A stretch of 64,000 bases of DNA from an uncultured Rubrobacteraceae bacterium (lineage in GTDB: Bacteria; Actinomycetota; Rubrobacteria; Rubrobacterales; Rubrobacteraceae). The stretch lies in contig CADCVH010000084.1 of the NCBI GenBank assembly GCA_902806085.1, positions 1-64,000 of the forward strand, read 5' to 3'. Position numbers and translations under genes: made by a program. Positions 25,645-32,959 of the stretch are shown here, one piece after another. Position 1 is the first letter of the stretch. Each line of letters opens with the position of its first letter. The notes under the pieces were generated by a model. The model was not told where the DNA came from. It made no database searches and was given only the letters and a program-made list of their open reading frames with translations.

Positions 25645-26319
25645 TCAGCGCGGTTCCGGCCCCCCGTCGGGATCCTCGTGGTAGGCCCAGAGGTCGGTGT
25701 TGACGCGGAAGGGACGCCGGTAGGCGTTGCCCAGCCTGTCGGTCGCCTCGAGCGAGAGCCGGACGTTGCCGGTGTGGCCCTCTCTCTCCAGCGTGTTCGC
25801 CAGCCGGGTGAGCGAGAACTTGTAACCGACGCCGTCCCCCGGAACGAGCTCCACGGGAAGGCCCTCCGACGCGGCCGAACCCGCGACGTTGGCGGCGTCG
25901 CGGGCGAGGTTCGGGGAGAGCACCCGTTTCTGGATGGGGTCCAAAACCATCCGCCGCCCAAGCGGTCCCCCCGCGCGGAACACCAGCCGGACGGCGTCGA
26001 GGTAGGCCACCCTCTCGCCCTCGTTGGAGATGGCGAAACGCACGATCGCGGAGCCCCGCGGGTATTCCACGCCGTGCTCCCTGAGGAAGTCTCCGAGCCG
26101 CAGGTACAGCCCCTCCTGGGATTCGTCGTGCACCTGGGGCGCGGGGGAGCCCGCCGGGGAGCCCGGCTCCCGCAGGCCGGCCCGGTACTCGTAGCGCGCC
26201 CGGATCCTGAGCCTCGGCCTCCGGTCCCGCCTCTGAAGATACAGGTTGAGCAGCGAGACCACGAGCGCCAGCACCGAAACCACCGTTGGCCCCGCCCCCG
26301 CCAGTTCCTCACCCCTCAT
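25645..26319 (-). CDS. membrane-anchored hypothetical protein
   Basis: 224 residues: a short N-terminus, one membrane helix (TVVSVLALVVSLLNLYLQ) followed by basic RRDRRPRLRIRARYEY, then an exposed or cytosolic beta-rich domain with AIVRFAISNEGERVAYLDAVRLVF, VPGDGVGYKFSLTRLANTLEREG, VRLSLEATDRLGNAYRRPFRVNTDLW. The last third parallels the downstream 138-residue protein. ATG at 26319 is chosen because it directly precedes the helix. Two-gene unit; function unknown. Confidence 0.65.
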   Translation of the reverse strand: MRGEELAGAGPTVVSVLALVVSLLNLYLQRRDRRPRLRIRARYEYRAGLREPGSPAGSPAPQVHDESQEGLYLRLGDFLREHGVEYPRGSAIVRFAISNEGERVAYLDAVRLVFRAGGPLGRRMVLDPIQKRVLSPNLARDAANVAGSAASEGLPVELVPGDGVGYKFSLTRLANTLEREGHTGNVRLSLEATDRLGNAYRRPFRVNTDLWAYHEDPDGGPEPR

Positions 26320-26831
26320 ACACCAAACACCCGAACCCACCCCCCCGCAAGCCCCCCACACCGAATCCCGACGACCCCGCCCGATAGCGCGCGGAAGCCC
26401 TCTTCGCCCCCCGCAAAGACCCGGGAGACCCGGCGTGGAAACGCCCGCCTTTTTGTTTTCACTGTACTACAAACAATAGTTTGTAGTCTACGAAGGGACG
26501 GGTCGGGGTCGATCGAGGCGGCGCCGTGGGGCGGGGACGACGCGAGAGAACCGGGGCAAGCGGCTCGAGATGTTGTGCCGTCTCGGCCTTGCTCACGGGC
26601 CAGTATCGCCGACGGCAACGTTGCCCGGCCCCGCGGTGGGGAGGTGACCACCGAGCGTCTCTGGCGGGGATCTCGTCCGCCCGAAGCCTTGGGGCGACGG
26701 GCCCGCTCGTGAAGCGTACGGCTCGTGGTTGTCACGGCCTGGAGAAAAGGGTTTGGGAGGTCGTGCCGTTTCTCGTCCGGGCTCCGGAAGCGACCCGAAG
26801 CCGGTACCGCGGACCCGCGCCCGCGGGCGCG
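26320..26831. other. intergenic region with orphan palindrome
   Basis: About 510 bases without a gene. It holds an A+T-rich island (26450-26490) with a 9-bp-arm palindrome; the remainder is G+C-rich and featureless. Confidence 0.4.
26466..26487. promoter_or_regulatory. palindrome ACTACAAAC-AATA-GTTTGTAGT, candidate operator
   Basis: Perfect 9-bp arms around a 4-base centre, in an A+T-rich patch about 150 bases upstream of the membrane-anchored gene at 26319. The ACTACA/TGTAGT outer halves recall sites of BlaI/MecI-type repressors, though the spacing is larger. No regulator gene is adjacent. Confidence 0.45.
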
Positions 26832-28064
26832 TCAATCGGCCGTCTTGCGGCCCTTACCGGGGGTCAACAGGAACAGGGCGAGCAGCCCGGCCCCGGGGTA
26901 GAGGATCGCGGACGAGTTGAGCAGCGGCACGATGCCGGCCAGGGCCGCGAGCGCTCCGGCCGAGAGGGTGCCGAGGAGCAGGGTCAGGGCATTCGCGGTG
27001 GCGAAGGCGCCGAAGGCCCTGCCGAGGTAGTCGTCTTCGACGTTCGTCTGGAGGATGGTCTGCTGGCTGGCCAGCCAGCAGACGGCGACGACGCCCATGG
27101 CGGCGGCGGGGGCAAGGACGAGGGGGAGTAGCGGCACGTTGACGTACACGAGCATGATGAGCCCGATCAGGGCGAGGCTCCAACCGAGCATCCTCTCCGG
27201 GCGCATCCAGCCGGAGGCGTAGCCGGCCACGACCCCGCCGGCTATCCCGCCGACGCCCCTGAGGGTCAGTATCAGGCCGAAGACCGATGACTCCGCGTTC
27301 AGGACGTCGCCTACGAACGGCGCCAGCAACGCGCTGAGGATGCTGTCCGCCAGCATCGCGACGGCGACGACGAAGAAGAGGATTGAGATCACGCGCCTCC
27401 CCGTGACCAGACGCAGCCCCGCCAAGCACTCGCGCCACACAACTAGCAGGGGGCTTTGCGTCTCCGCGACGCCGGCCCCCTCGCGGCCTCGGCCCGGCCT
27501 GGTGTCCGATCGGATGAGCGAGATCAGGCCCGCGGCTATCAGGAAGGAGAGGGCGTCGAAGACCACGACGCCGGCGAGCCCCGCGTACGCCACCAGGCCG
27601 CCGCCGATAGCCGGGCCGGCGACGCGGGCCAGGTTGTCGTTCAGGGAGTTGAGCGAGTTGGCGGCCATGAGCCGGTCCCTGCCCACCAGGCCCGGCAGGA
27701 GCGCGTTCTCGGCGGAGAAGGCGAAGAGGCCGGCGGAGGAGATGGCGAACACGGCGGCGTACACCACCCAGAGGAAGCCGCCGGAGCCGGCGAGCAGCAT
27801 CGACAGGGCCGCCCCGGCCGAGACGAGGTTCGAGGCCGCGAGGGTCCGCTTGCGGTCCCAGCGGTCCACGAACACGCCGGCCACGGAGGAGAAGAGCAGC
27901 GGCGCGAACATGCTGGTCAACACCGCGCCGGAGGCAAAGGCCGAGCCCGTCCGCTCGAAGACGAAGAAGGGGAGCGCGGCTATGGTGGCCCAGTTGCCCG
28001 TGTAAGAGATCAGGCCGCCGAACCACAGCAACCCGAAGTCCCGCTGCCCCAGCGTGGCCAGCAA
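26832..28064 (-). CDS. MFS transporter (DHA3/EntS-like)
   Basis: 410 residues with about 12 hydrophobic helices. Starts with the family's FGLLWFGGLISYTGNWATIAALPFFVFERTGSA, then SSVAGVFVDRWDRKRTLAASNL (MFS loop 2-3), and ANSLNSLNDNLARVAGPAIGGGLVA. Members export macrolides, siderophores or other metabolites. Substrate unknown. A charged central loop (SDTRPGRGREGAG) divides the two six-helix halves. Single gene unit ahead of the aminotransferase unit. Confidence 0.85.
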   Translation of the reverse strand: MLATLGQRDFGLLWFGGLISYTGNWATIAALPFFVFERTGSAFASGAVLTSMFAPLLFSSVAGVFVDRWDRKRTLAASNLVSAGAALSMLLAGSGGFLWVVYAAVFAISSAGLFAFSAENALLPGLVGRDRLMAANSLNSLNDNLARVAGPAIGGGLVAYAGLAGVVVFDALSFLIAAGLISLIRSDTRPGRGREGAGVAETQSPLLVVWRECLAGLRLVTGRRVISILFFVVAVAMLADSILSALLAPFVGDVLNAESSVFGLILTLRGVGGIAGGVVAGYASGWMRPERMLGWSLALIGLIMLVYVNVPLLPLVLAPAAAMGVVAVCWLASQQTILQTNVEDDYLGRAFGAFATANALTLLLGTLSAGALAALAGIVPLLNSSAILYPGAGLLALFLLTPGKGRKTAD

Positions 28065-28212
28065 TGGCGGATACCTCCCCCCCGACTACCCCGCGCGGTC
28101 TACAAGAGATCCGATCGCCGAGGCCGCCAGGCCGGCGGGACGGCCCCTCAACGTCCCGACAGCCATGCCTCGTGCCGAGGGGCGCGAGGACGCCCGGGCC
28201 CCGGCGGCCTGG

Positions 28213-29391
28213 CTACCGGACCGTTTGGGACAGGACCTCGTTCATCCGGTCGAGGGCGCGGGAGATGTTTTGTTGGGAGTTGGCGTAGGAGAGGCGGAGG
28301 TGGCCCTCGCCGTGGCCGCCGAAGGCCGTGCCGGAGAGGCAGGCCACCCCGGCCTCGTTCAGTAGCAGGTCGGCGAGCTCCCCGGCGGGGCGGCCCGTGC
28401 CGGAGATCTTCGGGAAGGCGTAGAAGGCGCCTTGCGGGGAGATGCACTCTACGCCCGGAAGTTCATTCAGGCCCGAGACGGTCAGGTCCCGCCGGGCCCG
28501 GAACTCCTCGAGCATCCGGTCCACGGCGTCCTGGGGACCCGAGAGGGCGGCGAGGCCCGCGTGCTGGGTGGCGGCGGCCGTGCAGGAGTTGGAGTTGACC
28601 TGCAGCTTCGTCACCTGCTCGGCCAGGGCTTCCGGCATCACGCCGTAGCCGAGGCGCCAGCCGGTCATCGCGTACGTCTTGGAGAAGCCGTCGAGGATGA
28701 CGGTCCGTCCGTCGGGCCCGAAGCCGGGTTCGGAGGCGATGCTCGCGAAAGAGCCAGAGAGGAGGAGGCGCGAGTAGATCTCATCGGAGAGCACGACCAC
28801 GTCCGGGCGCTCGCCAAGGATCTCCGCTATGCCCCGTATGTCTTCCGCGGTGAACGCGCCGCCGGTCGGGTTGGCGGGGGAGTTGAGGATCACGAGCTTG
28901 GTCTTCTCGCTCAACCCCGCCCGAAACTCGTCGAGGTCGAACCTGAACCCGTTCTCCTGGCGCAGCGGGACGAAGACCGGCTTTCCCCCGACAAAGTCCA
29001 CCATGCTCTCGTAGATCGGGAAAGCGGGGTTCGGCATCAGGACCTCGTCGCCCTCCTCGACGAGCGCCAGGATGACGAAGAACATGATCGGCTTCCCCCC
29101 CGGCGTGACCACGACCTGGGCCGGGTCGACGCCTATACCCCGGCTCGCGGCGACGTCGGCGGCGATGGCCTCGCGCAGCTCCGGAATGCCCGCGGTCGGG
29201 GTGTAGTGGGTCTCGCCGGAGCGCAGCGCCCGGCAGCCGGCCTCGACGATGTGATCGGCCGTGTCGAAGTCCGGCTCCCCGATCTCCAGGTGGATTATGT
29301 CCCGCCCTTGCGCCTCGAGCGCCTTCGCCTTGGCCAGAACGGAGAACGCCGTCTCCGTGCCCAGGCGCCCCATACGACCCGCCAGCTTCAC
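28213..29391 (-). CDS. class I/II aminotransferase (aspartate aminotransferase family)
   Basis: 392 residues. PLP enzyme with HLEIGEPDFDTADHI, TPTAGIPELREAIA, the NPTGG-type motif SPANPTGGAFT, cofactor-binding VVLSDEIYSRLL, the Schiff-base Lys in LDGFSKTYAMTGWRLGYGV, and the C-terminal carboxylate-binding LRLSYANSQ. Transfers amino groups between an amino acid and 2-oxoglutarate or oxaloacetate; exact substrate not evident. GTG at 29391 is chosen: GGGAGG lies six bases upstream and the conserved domain begins soon after; longer in-frame starts lack a ribosome site. Confidence 0.88.
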   Translation of the reverse strand: MKLAGRMGRLGTETAFSVLAKAKALEAQGRDIIHLEIGEPDFDTADHIVEAGCRALRSGETHYTPTAGIPELREAIAADVAASRGIGVDPAQVVVTPGGKPIMFFVILALVEEGDEVLMPNPAFPIYESMVDFVGGKPVFVPLRQENGFRFDLDEFRAGLSEKTKLVILNSPANPTGGAFTAEDIRGIAEILGERPDVVVLSDEIYSRLLLSGSFASIASEPGFGPDGRTVILDGFSKTYAMTGWRLGYGVMPEALAEQVTKLQVNSNSCTAAATQHAGLAALSGPQDAVDRMLEEFRARRDLTVSGLNELPGVECISPQGAFYAFPKISGTGRPAGELADLLLNEAGVACLSGTAFGGHGEGHLRLSYANSQQNISRALDRMNEVLSQTVR

Positions 29392-29522
29392 AAAAGCCTC
29401 CCTCTCCCGTGCCGGTCCCCCGCGTGCTTCCCGCATTACACCACGGCTCGGACGCGGTATCATCGGGCCGCTCTTGGCTACCGGGGAGACGCCCCGGTTT
29501 CACGGTTAACGGGGGGAGACCT

Positions 29523-30377
29523 TTGGTCGCGGAACGCAACGGGGGGCTGCGCTTCGACCTCGGCGCCTTCGACCTGGACGGCACGCTGCTACGCCGGAAC
29601 CTCGAGATCACGGCCCGCACCCTGGCCGCGATGGGGGCCCTGCGAGAACGCGGCATGCGCCTCGTCGTCGCGACGGGCCGGCGCTACGAGTCCGCCGTCG
29701 AGCACGCCGAAAGGCTCGGCTTCGGCGGGGAGGACCCCGTCGTCTGCTACGGCGGCTCCATGGTCCGCCGCATGGACGGGGAGACGCTCCTGCACCGGAC
29801 GCTGCCCAAAGAGTTGGGCCTCGAAGTCCTTGAGTGGACCGCGGAGCGTAACCTGCACGCCCGCGTCTTCGTGGACGGGCGCGTCGTCACCTCCCCGGAC
29901 AGCCCCGCGGCCCTGCGGTTCATGAGGCGTTCCGAGGAGCCCGGCGTCGTCGTGGTCGATTCCCCGGCGCGGTGGCTCTCCGATGGGGGAGAGGAGCCGA
30001 CGAAGCTCGTGATCGTGGACCACCCCGACGACGTCGGGGGCTGGCTCGGGGAGGCCCAGGAAGCGTTCCGGGGCAGGCTCTTCGTTACCCGAAGCCTGCC
30101 GCACTACGTCGAGGTCGGGGGCCTGGAGGGGACGAAGTCCGCCGCCCTCAAATTTCTCTGCGAGCGCTGGGGGATAGGGCCGGACCGTGTACTCGCCTTC
30201 GGGGACGCGGACAACGACGTGGACATGCTCCGCTTCGCCGGCCACGGGGTCGCCGTCGGTCCGCTGACCGATGAGGTGCGCGAGGCCGCCGACGAGGTCG
30301 TCCCGAACGTGGACGAGGACGGGGTGGCCCTCTACGTCGAGAAGCTTTTAGGGGACCTCTCTTTGGGGGGGCTCTAG
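29523..30377 (+). CDS. HAD-superfamily hydrolase, Cof/YbjI type
   Basis: 284 residues. Motif I FDLDGTLL with the nucleophile Asp, motif II VVATGRR, large cap domain, motif III Lys in LEGTKSAALKFL, motif IV GDADNDVDML. Cof-type phosphatases hydrolyse sugar phosphates, FMN or thiamine intermediates in the cytosol. TTG at 29523 with GGGGGGAG upstream is the start. The TAG stop shares one base with the GTG of the glycosylase gene, so the two are cotranscribed. Confidence 0.85.
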   Translation: MVAERNGGLRFDLGAFDLDGTLLRRNLEITARTLAAMGALRERGMRLVVATGRRYESAVEHAERLGFGGEDPVVCYGGSMVRRMDGETLLHRTLPKELGLEVLEWTAERNLHARVFVDGRVVTSPDSPAALRFMRRSEEPGVVVVDSPARWLSDGGEEPTKLVIVDHPDDVGGWLGEAQEAFRGRLFVTRSLPHYVEVGGLEGTKSAALKFLCERWGIGPDRVLAFGDADNDVDMLRFAGHGVAVGPLTDEVREAADEVVPNVDEDGVALYVEKLLGDLSLGGL

Positions 30378-31192
30378 TGCCGGAGCTGCCCGAGACGACG
30401 GTAATCTCGCAAGACGTCGCCGCGCTCGCCGCGGGGCGGGAGGTCTTGCGGGCGGCGGTCTTCCGGCCCGACGTGACGAACGTGGAGATGGACGAGTTTT
30501 CGCGGAGGCTCGTCGGGCGGACGCTGCGGGGTACGGGCAGGCGGGGCAAGATCATAGTCCTGGACTTCGGCGAGGTCGTCGGCATAGTCCACCTGGTCAT
30601 CTCAGGCCGCGTCCTACGCCTCCCGGAATGGCAAGAACCCGACAGGATGAACACCGCCGTCCTCGAGTTCGACGGGGGACTTGTCCTCGCCTTCACCCGC
30701 CTGTGGCTCGGCTACTTCGACCTCTACGAACCCGGCGAAGAGGAGAACCACCCCCTCATATCCCGCCTCGGCCCCGACCCGTTCTCCGAGGACTTCACCG
30801 TCGAGTACCTGACGCGCGCCTTCGGCCGCAAGGCGAACATAAAGGGCCTCCTCCTGGACCAGTCGGTCGTCGCCGGCCTCGGCAACATCTACGTGGACGA
30901 GGTCCTCTTCGCCGCGGGCGTCCACCCCACCCGCAGGGCGGACACCCTCACCCCCGGGGAGACGCAAAAGGTCCACGCCGCCACCCGCGACATCCTCCGC
31001 CGCGCGATAGATCTCCGTGGCACCACCTTCGACTCCTACCACGACGCCTTCGGCGAGACCGGCCAGTACCAGCACGAACTCCGGGTCTTCACCCGGGCCG
31101 GCGAACCGTGCCTTCGCTGCGGGACCCTCATAGGCAAGAGCCGCGTCGCGGGTCGAGGAACCTACACGTGCCCGACTTGCCAGCCGGTGTAA
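30377..31192 (+). CDS. Fpg/Nei family DNA glycosylase, divergent
   Basis: 271 residues. N-terminal PELPET provides the catalytic Pro and Glu (Fpg usually has PELPEVE); Lys in GRRGKIIVLDF; helix-two-turn-helix with LLLDQSVVAGLGNIYVDEVLFAAGVHP; and a C-terminal zinc finger (PCLRCG...GRGTYTCPTCQ, CxxC-x16-CxxC) with its DNA-binding Arg. It removes oxidised bases and nicks DNA. The damage-recognition loop that reads DxRRFG in Fpg is FTRLWLGYF here, so substrate range may differ from 8-oxoguanine. GTG start overlaps the previous stop by one base. Confidence 0.85.
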   Translation: MPELPETTVISQDVAALAAGREVLRAAVFRPDVTNVEMDEFSRRLVGRTLRGTGRRGKIIVLDFGEVVGIVHLVISGRVLRLPEWQEPDRMNTAVLEFDGGLVLAFTRLWLGYFDLYEPGEEENHPLISRLGPDPFSEDFTVEYLTRAFGRKANIKGLLLDQSVVAGLGNIYVDEVLFAAGVHPTRRADTLTPGETQKVHAATRDILRRAIDLRGTTFDSYHDAFGETGQYQHELRVFTRAGEPCLRCGTLIGKSRVAGRGTYTCPTCQPV

Positions 31193-31363
31193 GGTTTTAA
31201 GCCCCAGGTATAAGGAAAAATTCCGTGGCGAGGCGTCTATCGCAGACGCGTTACCCTCATGAACGAAGAGCGCCGGCATGATGCCAGACGACCCCGTTGC
31301 ATCAAACGTGGACGCCCAGCCACATACGCACCCCGATACCTTGAAACCTAGGGCCTGCAAACC

Positions 31364-31930
31364 TTACTGCGAGGACTCTATGAGATCCGGGTTCTCGTCG
31401 GCCAGGTTCCTGGCTTCGGCGTAGGCTTGCTCGGCCCTCTCGTAGTCGTTGCCCACCTGTTCGAGGAGGTCGAGGGCTTGCTGGCGGTTGTTCTCTAGAG
31501 CCGGGTCTTCCTGGAGGAGGGCGTAGAACTCTATCTCCCTGTTTTCGGCCGAGATCTGGGCCTCCATGGCGTCGGAGAGGAGGCCCGCGTAGCGCTTGAC
31601 GGCCGGGTCCACGTCGAGGCCGTTCACCTCGCCCAGTGAGGCGTTTGCCTCTTGCAGCCTGGAGCGGGCCCCCTCCATCGTCTCCCTGGCCTCCGTTACG
31701 TTGTCCTGTTGGGCGGAGGGATCGTTGCCGGCCTCGATCTCGGCCTTCACGTTCGCGTAGGTGTCGCGCGCCTCGCCGAAGAGCCTGTTGTGCTCGGAGA
31801 TCGCCCCGTTCGCCTCCATTATGGCCGCGTCGGCCCTCTCTGCGGGGCTGTCGCCGAAGAGGCCGGAGCAGCCGGCGAGGAGGAGGGTGGAGAGCAGGAT
31901 CACAACAGGAAGCGCCTGACGGTTTATCAT
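31364..31930 (-). CDS. small lipoprotein, coiled-coil-rich
   Basis: 188 residues. Signal peptide INRQALPVVILLSTLLLAGCSG with lipobox LAGC, then a helical, acidic mature protein with heptad-like helices (ERADAAIMEANGAISEHNRLF, VTEARETMEGARSRLQEANASLG, DYERAEQAYAEARNL). Probably anchored on the outer face of the membrane. Function unknown. ATG at 31930 is preferred; ATG at 31939 also fits and would overlap the divergent gene's start (31938). Confidence 0.75.
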   Translation of the reverse strand: MINRQALPVVILLSTLLLAGCSGLFGDSPAERADAAIMEANGAISEHNRLFGEARDTYANVKAEIEAGNDPSAQQDNVTEARETMEGARSRLQEANASLGEVNGLDVDPAVKRYAGLLSDAMEAQISAENREIEFYALLQEDPALENNRQQALDLLEQVGNDYERAEQAYAEARNLADENPDLIESSQ

Positions 31931-31937
31931 GTAGGGC

Positions 31938-32423
31938 ATGAGCGAGGGAAGTCTACCGCCTTTCGGTATATCCGGGCCACGGTCTTTTCCGGGCCTCGTC
32001 AAGCGCGCGCTGGGCGGGCTCTTCGGGCGGCCGCGCCGCGCGGAGGGCCCCATGCCGGAGGGCCCCATGCCGGAGGGCCCCATGCCGGAGGGCCCCATGC
32101 CGGAGGGCCCCGTGCCGGTGGACCCGGCGCTGGACGCGCGGGCGGCGTCCGTCGTTGGGCGTCACGCCGGGGAGCGCACCGCGCTCTTCGAGCGGGCCGA
32201 AAGGCTCTCCGGGAAGGCCCTTCGGCTCGAAGAGGCCGGAACGCCGAGCGAGAGCGCCAGCAACCGCGCCGCCCGGGCGAGGGAAGAGATCGAGGCCGGC
32301 CTCATCGCGTTGCGGTCCGCTTTCGTCGCCTCCGAGGGGGACGAGAGCGGCGAGGCCTTCGACCGGGAAGTCTTGAAGAGGTATCCGGCGCTCGGGCTCA
32401 GGTTGCACGGCCGGAGCGCTTGA
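31938..32423 (+). CDS. hypothetical protein with EGPMP tandem repeats
   Basis: 161 residues. A basic N-terminus (LVKRALGGLFGRPRR) leads to five tandem 5-residue units, EGPMP four times and EGPVP once, then a helical C-terminal part (ARAASVVGRHAGERTALFERAERLSGKALRLEEAG; REEIEAGLIALRSAFVASEG). No known domain. Starts 8 bases from the divergent lipoprotein start, so they share a promoter region with almost no leader. The repeat is a 15-base DNA repeat and may vary between strains. Confidence 0.6.
   Translation: MSEGSLPPFGISGPRSFPGLVKRALGGLFGRPRRAEGPMPEGPMPEGPMPEGPMPEGPVPVDPALDARAASVVGRHAGERTALFERAERLSGKALRLEEAGTPSESASNRAARAREEIEAGLIALRSAFVASEGDESGEAFDREVLKRYPALGLRLHGRSA
32042..32116 (+). repeat. 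15-bp tandem repeat, five units
   Basis: GGAGGGCCCCATGCC repeated four times exactly from 32042 to 32101, plus a fifth unit with one change (GTG for ATG). In frame with the coding sequence. Confidence 0.97.
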
Positions 32424-32438
32424 CACCTCCCGCCCTCT

Positions 32439-32894
32439 CTAGCCCCCCGAGGTGATGGACTCGTAGGCCTGCCTGGCGAAGTTGCGGGCGGAGGGGCCGG
32501 TCCTCGGGCTCAGGAACAGGAAGCCGAGGGCCGCCGCGAGGATGAGGAAGAGGAAACCCCTGCCCCCGCGGCTCTCCTTGACCCTCTGGCCGCGCACCCG
32601 CTTGGTCCCCTCCTGGGCGGCGCCGGCGGCGGCCTCGACCTGCTTGCGCAGCTTGTCGTCGTCCCAGAGCCTGCCCACGATCTCCGTCGGGTCCTCGCCG
32701 TTGAGCTCGTCGAGGATGTTCCGCGCCGACTCTATAAAGACGCGGATGTTGTCCCTGAGATCGTCGTCGTAGAGCAGCCTCTCGGCGACCGGCCTCGCAC
32801 CCGCGTAGGCCGCCGCCAGCGCGGCCGACGGGACTAACGACGTCCCCTTGGCCTGCTCTTTCAACATCTCCGCCCGGCTCTTCCTGCCAAACAC
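32439..32894 (-). CDS. hypothetical protein with C-terminal membrane helix
   Basis: 151 residues. N-terminal hydrophilic helical region (MFGRKSRAEMLKEQAKGTSL; RVFIESARNILDELNGEDPTEIVGRLWDDDKLRKQVEAAAGAAQEG), basic stretch, then one hydrophobic helix GFLFLILAAALGFLFLSP and a short tail. Looks like a tail-anchored protein with the bulk in the cytosol. Not recognised. Convergent with the repeat-protein gene, and downstream of ileS on the same strand. Confidence 0.7.
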   Translation of the reverse strand: MFGRKSRAEMLKEQAKGTSLVPSAALAAAYAGARPVAERLLYDDDLRDNIRVFIESARNILDELNGEDPTEIVGRLWDDDKLRKQVEAAAGAAQEGTKRVRGQRVKESRGGRGFLFLILAAALGFLFLSPRTGPSARNFARQAYESITSGG

Positions 32895-32959
32895 GCGATA
32901 CCTCCTGCGGCTGCTCTAGACCTCTACAAAGACTACATCATACCCGTTTGGCCGAACCT

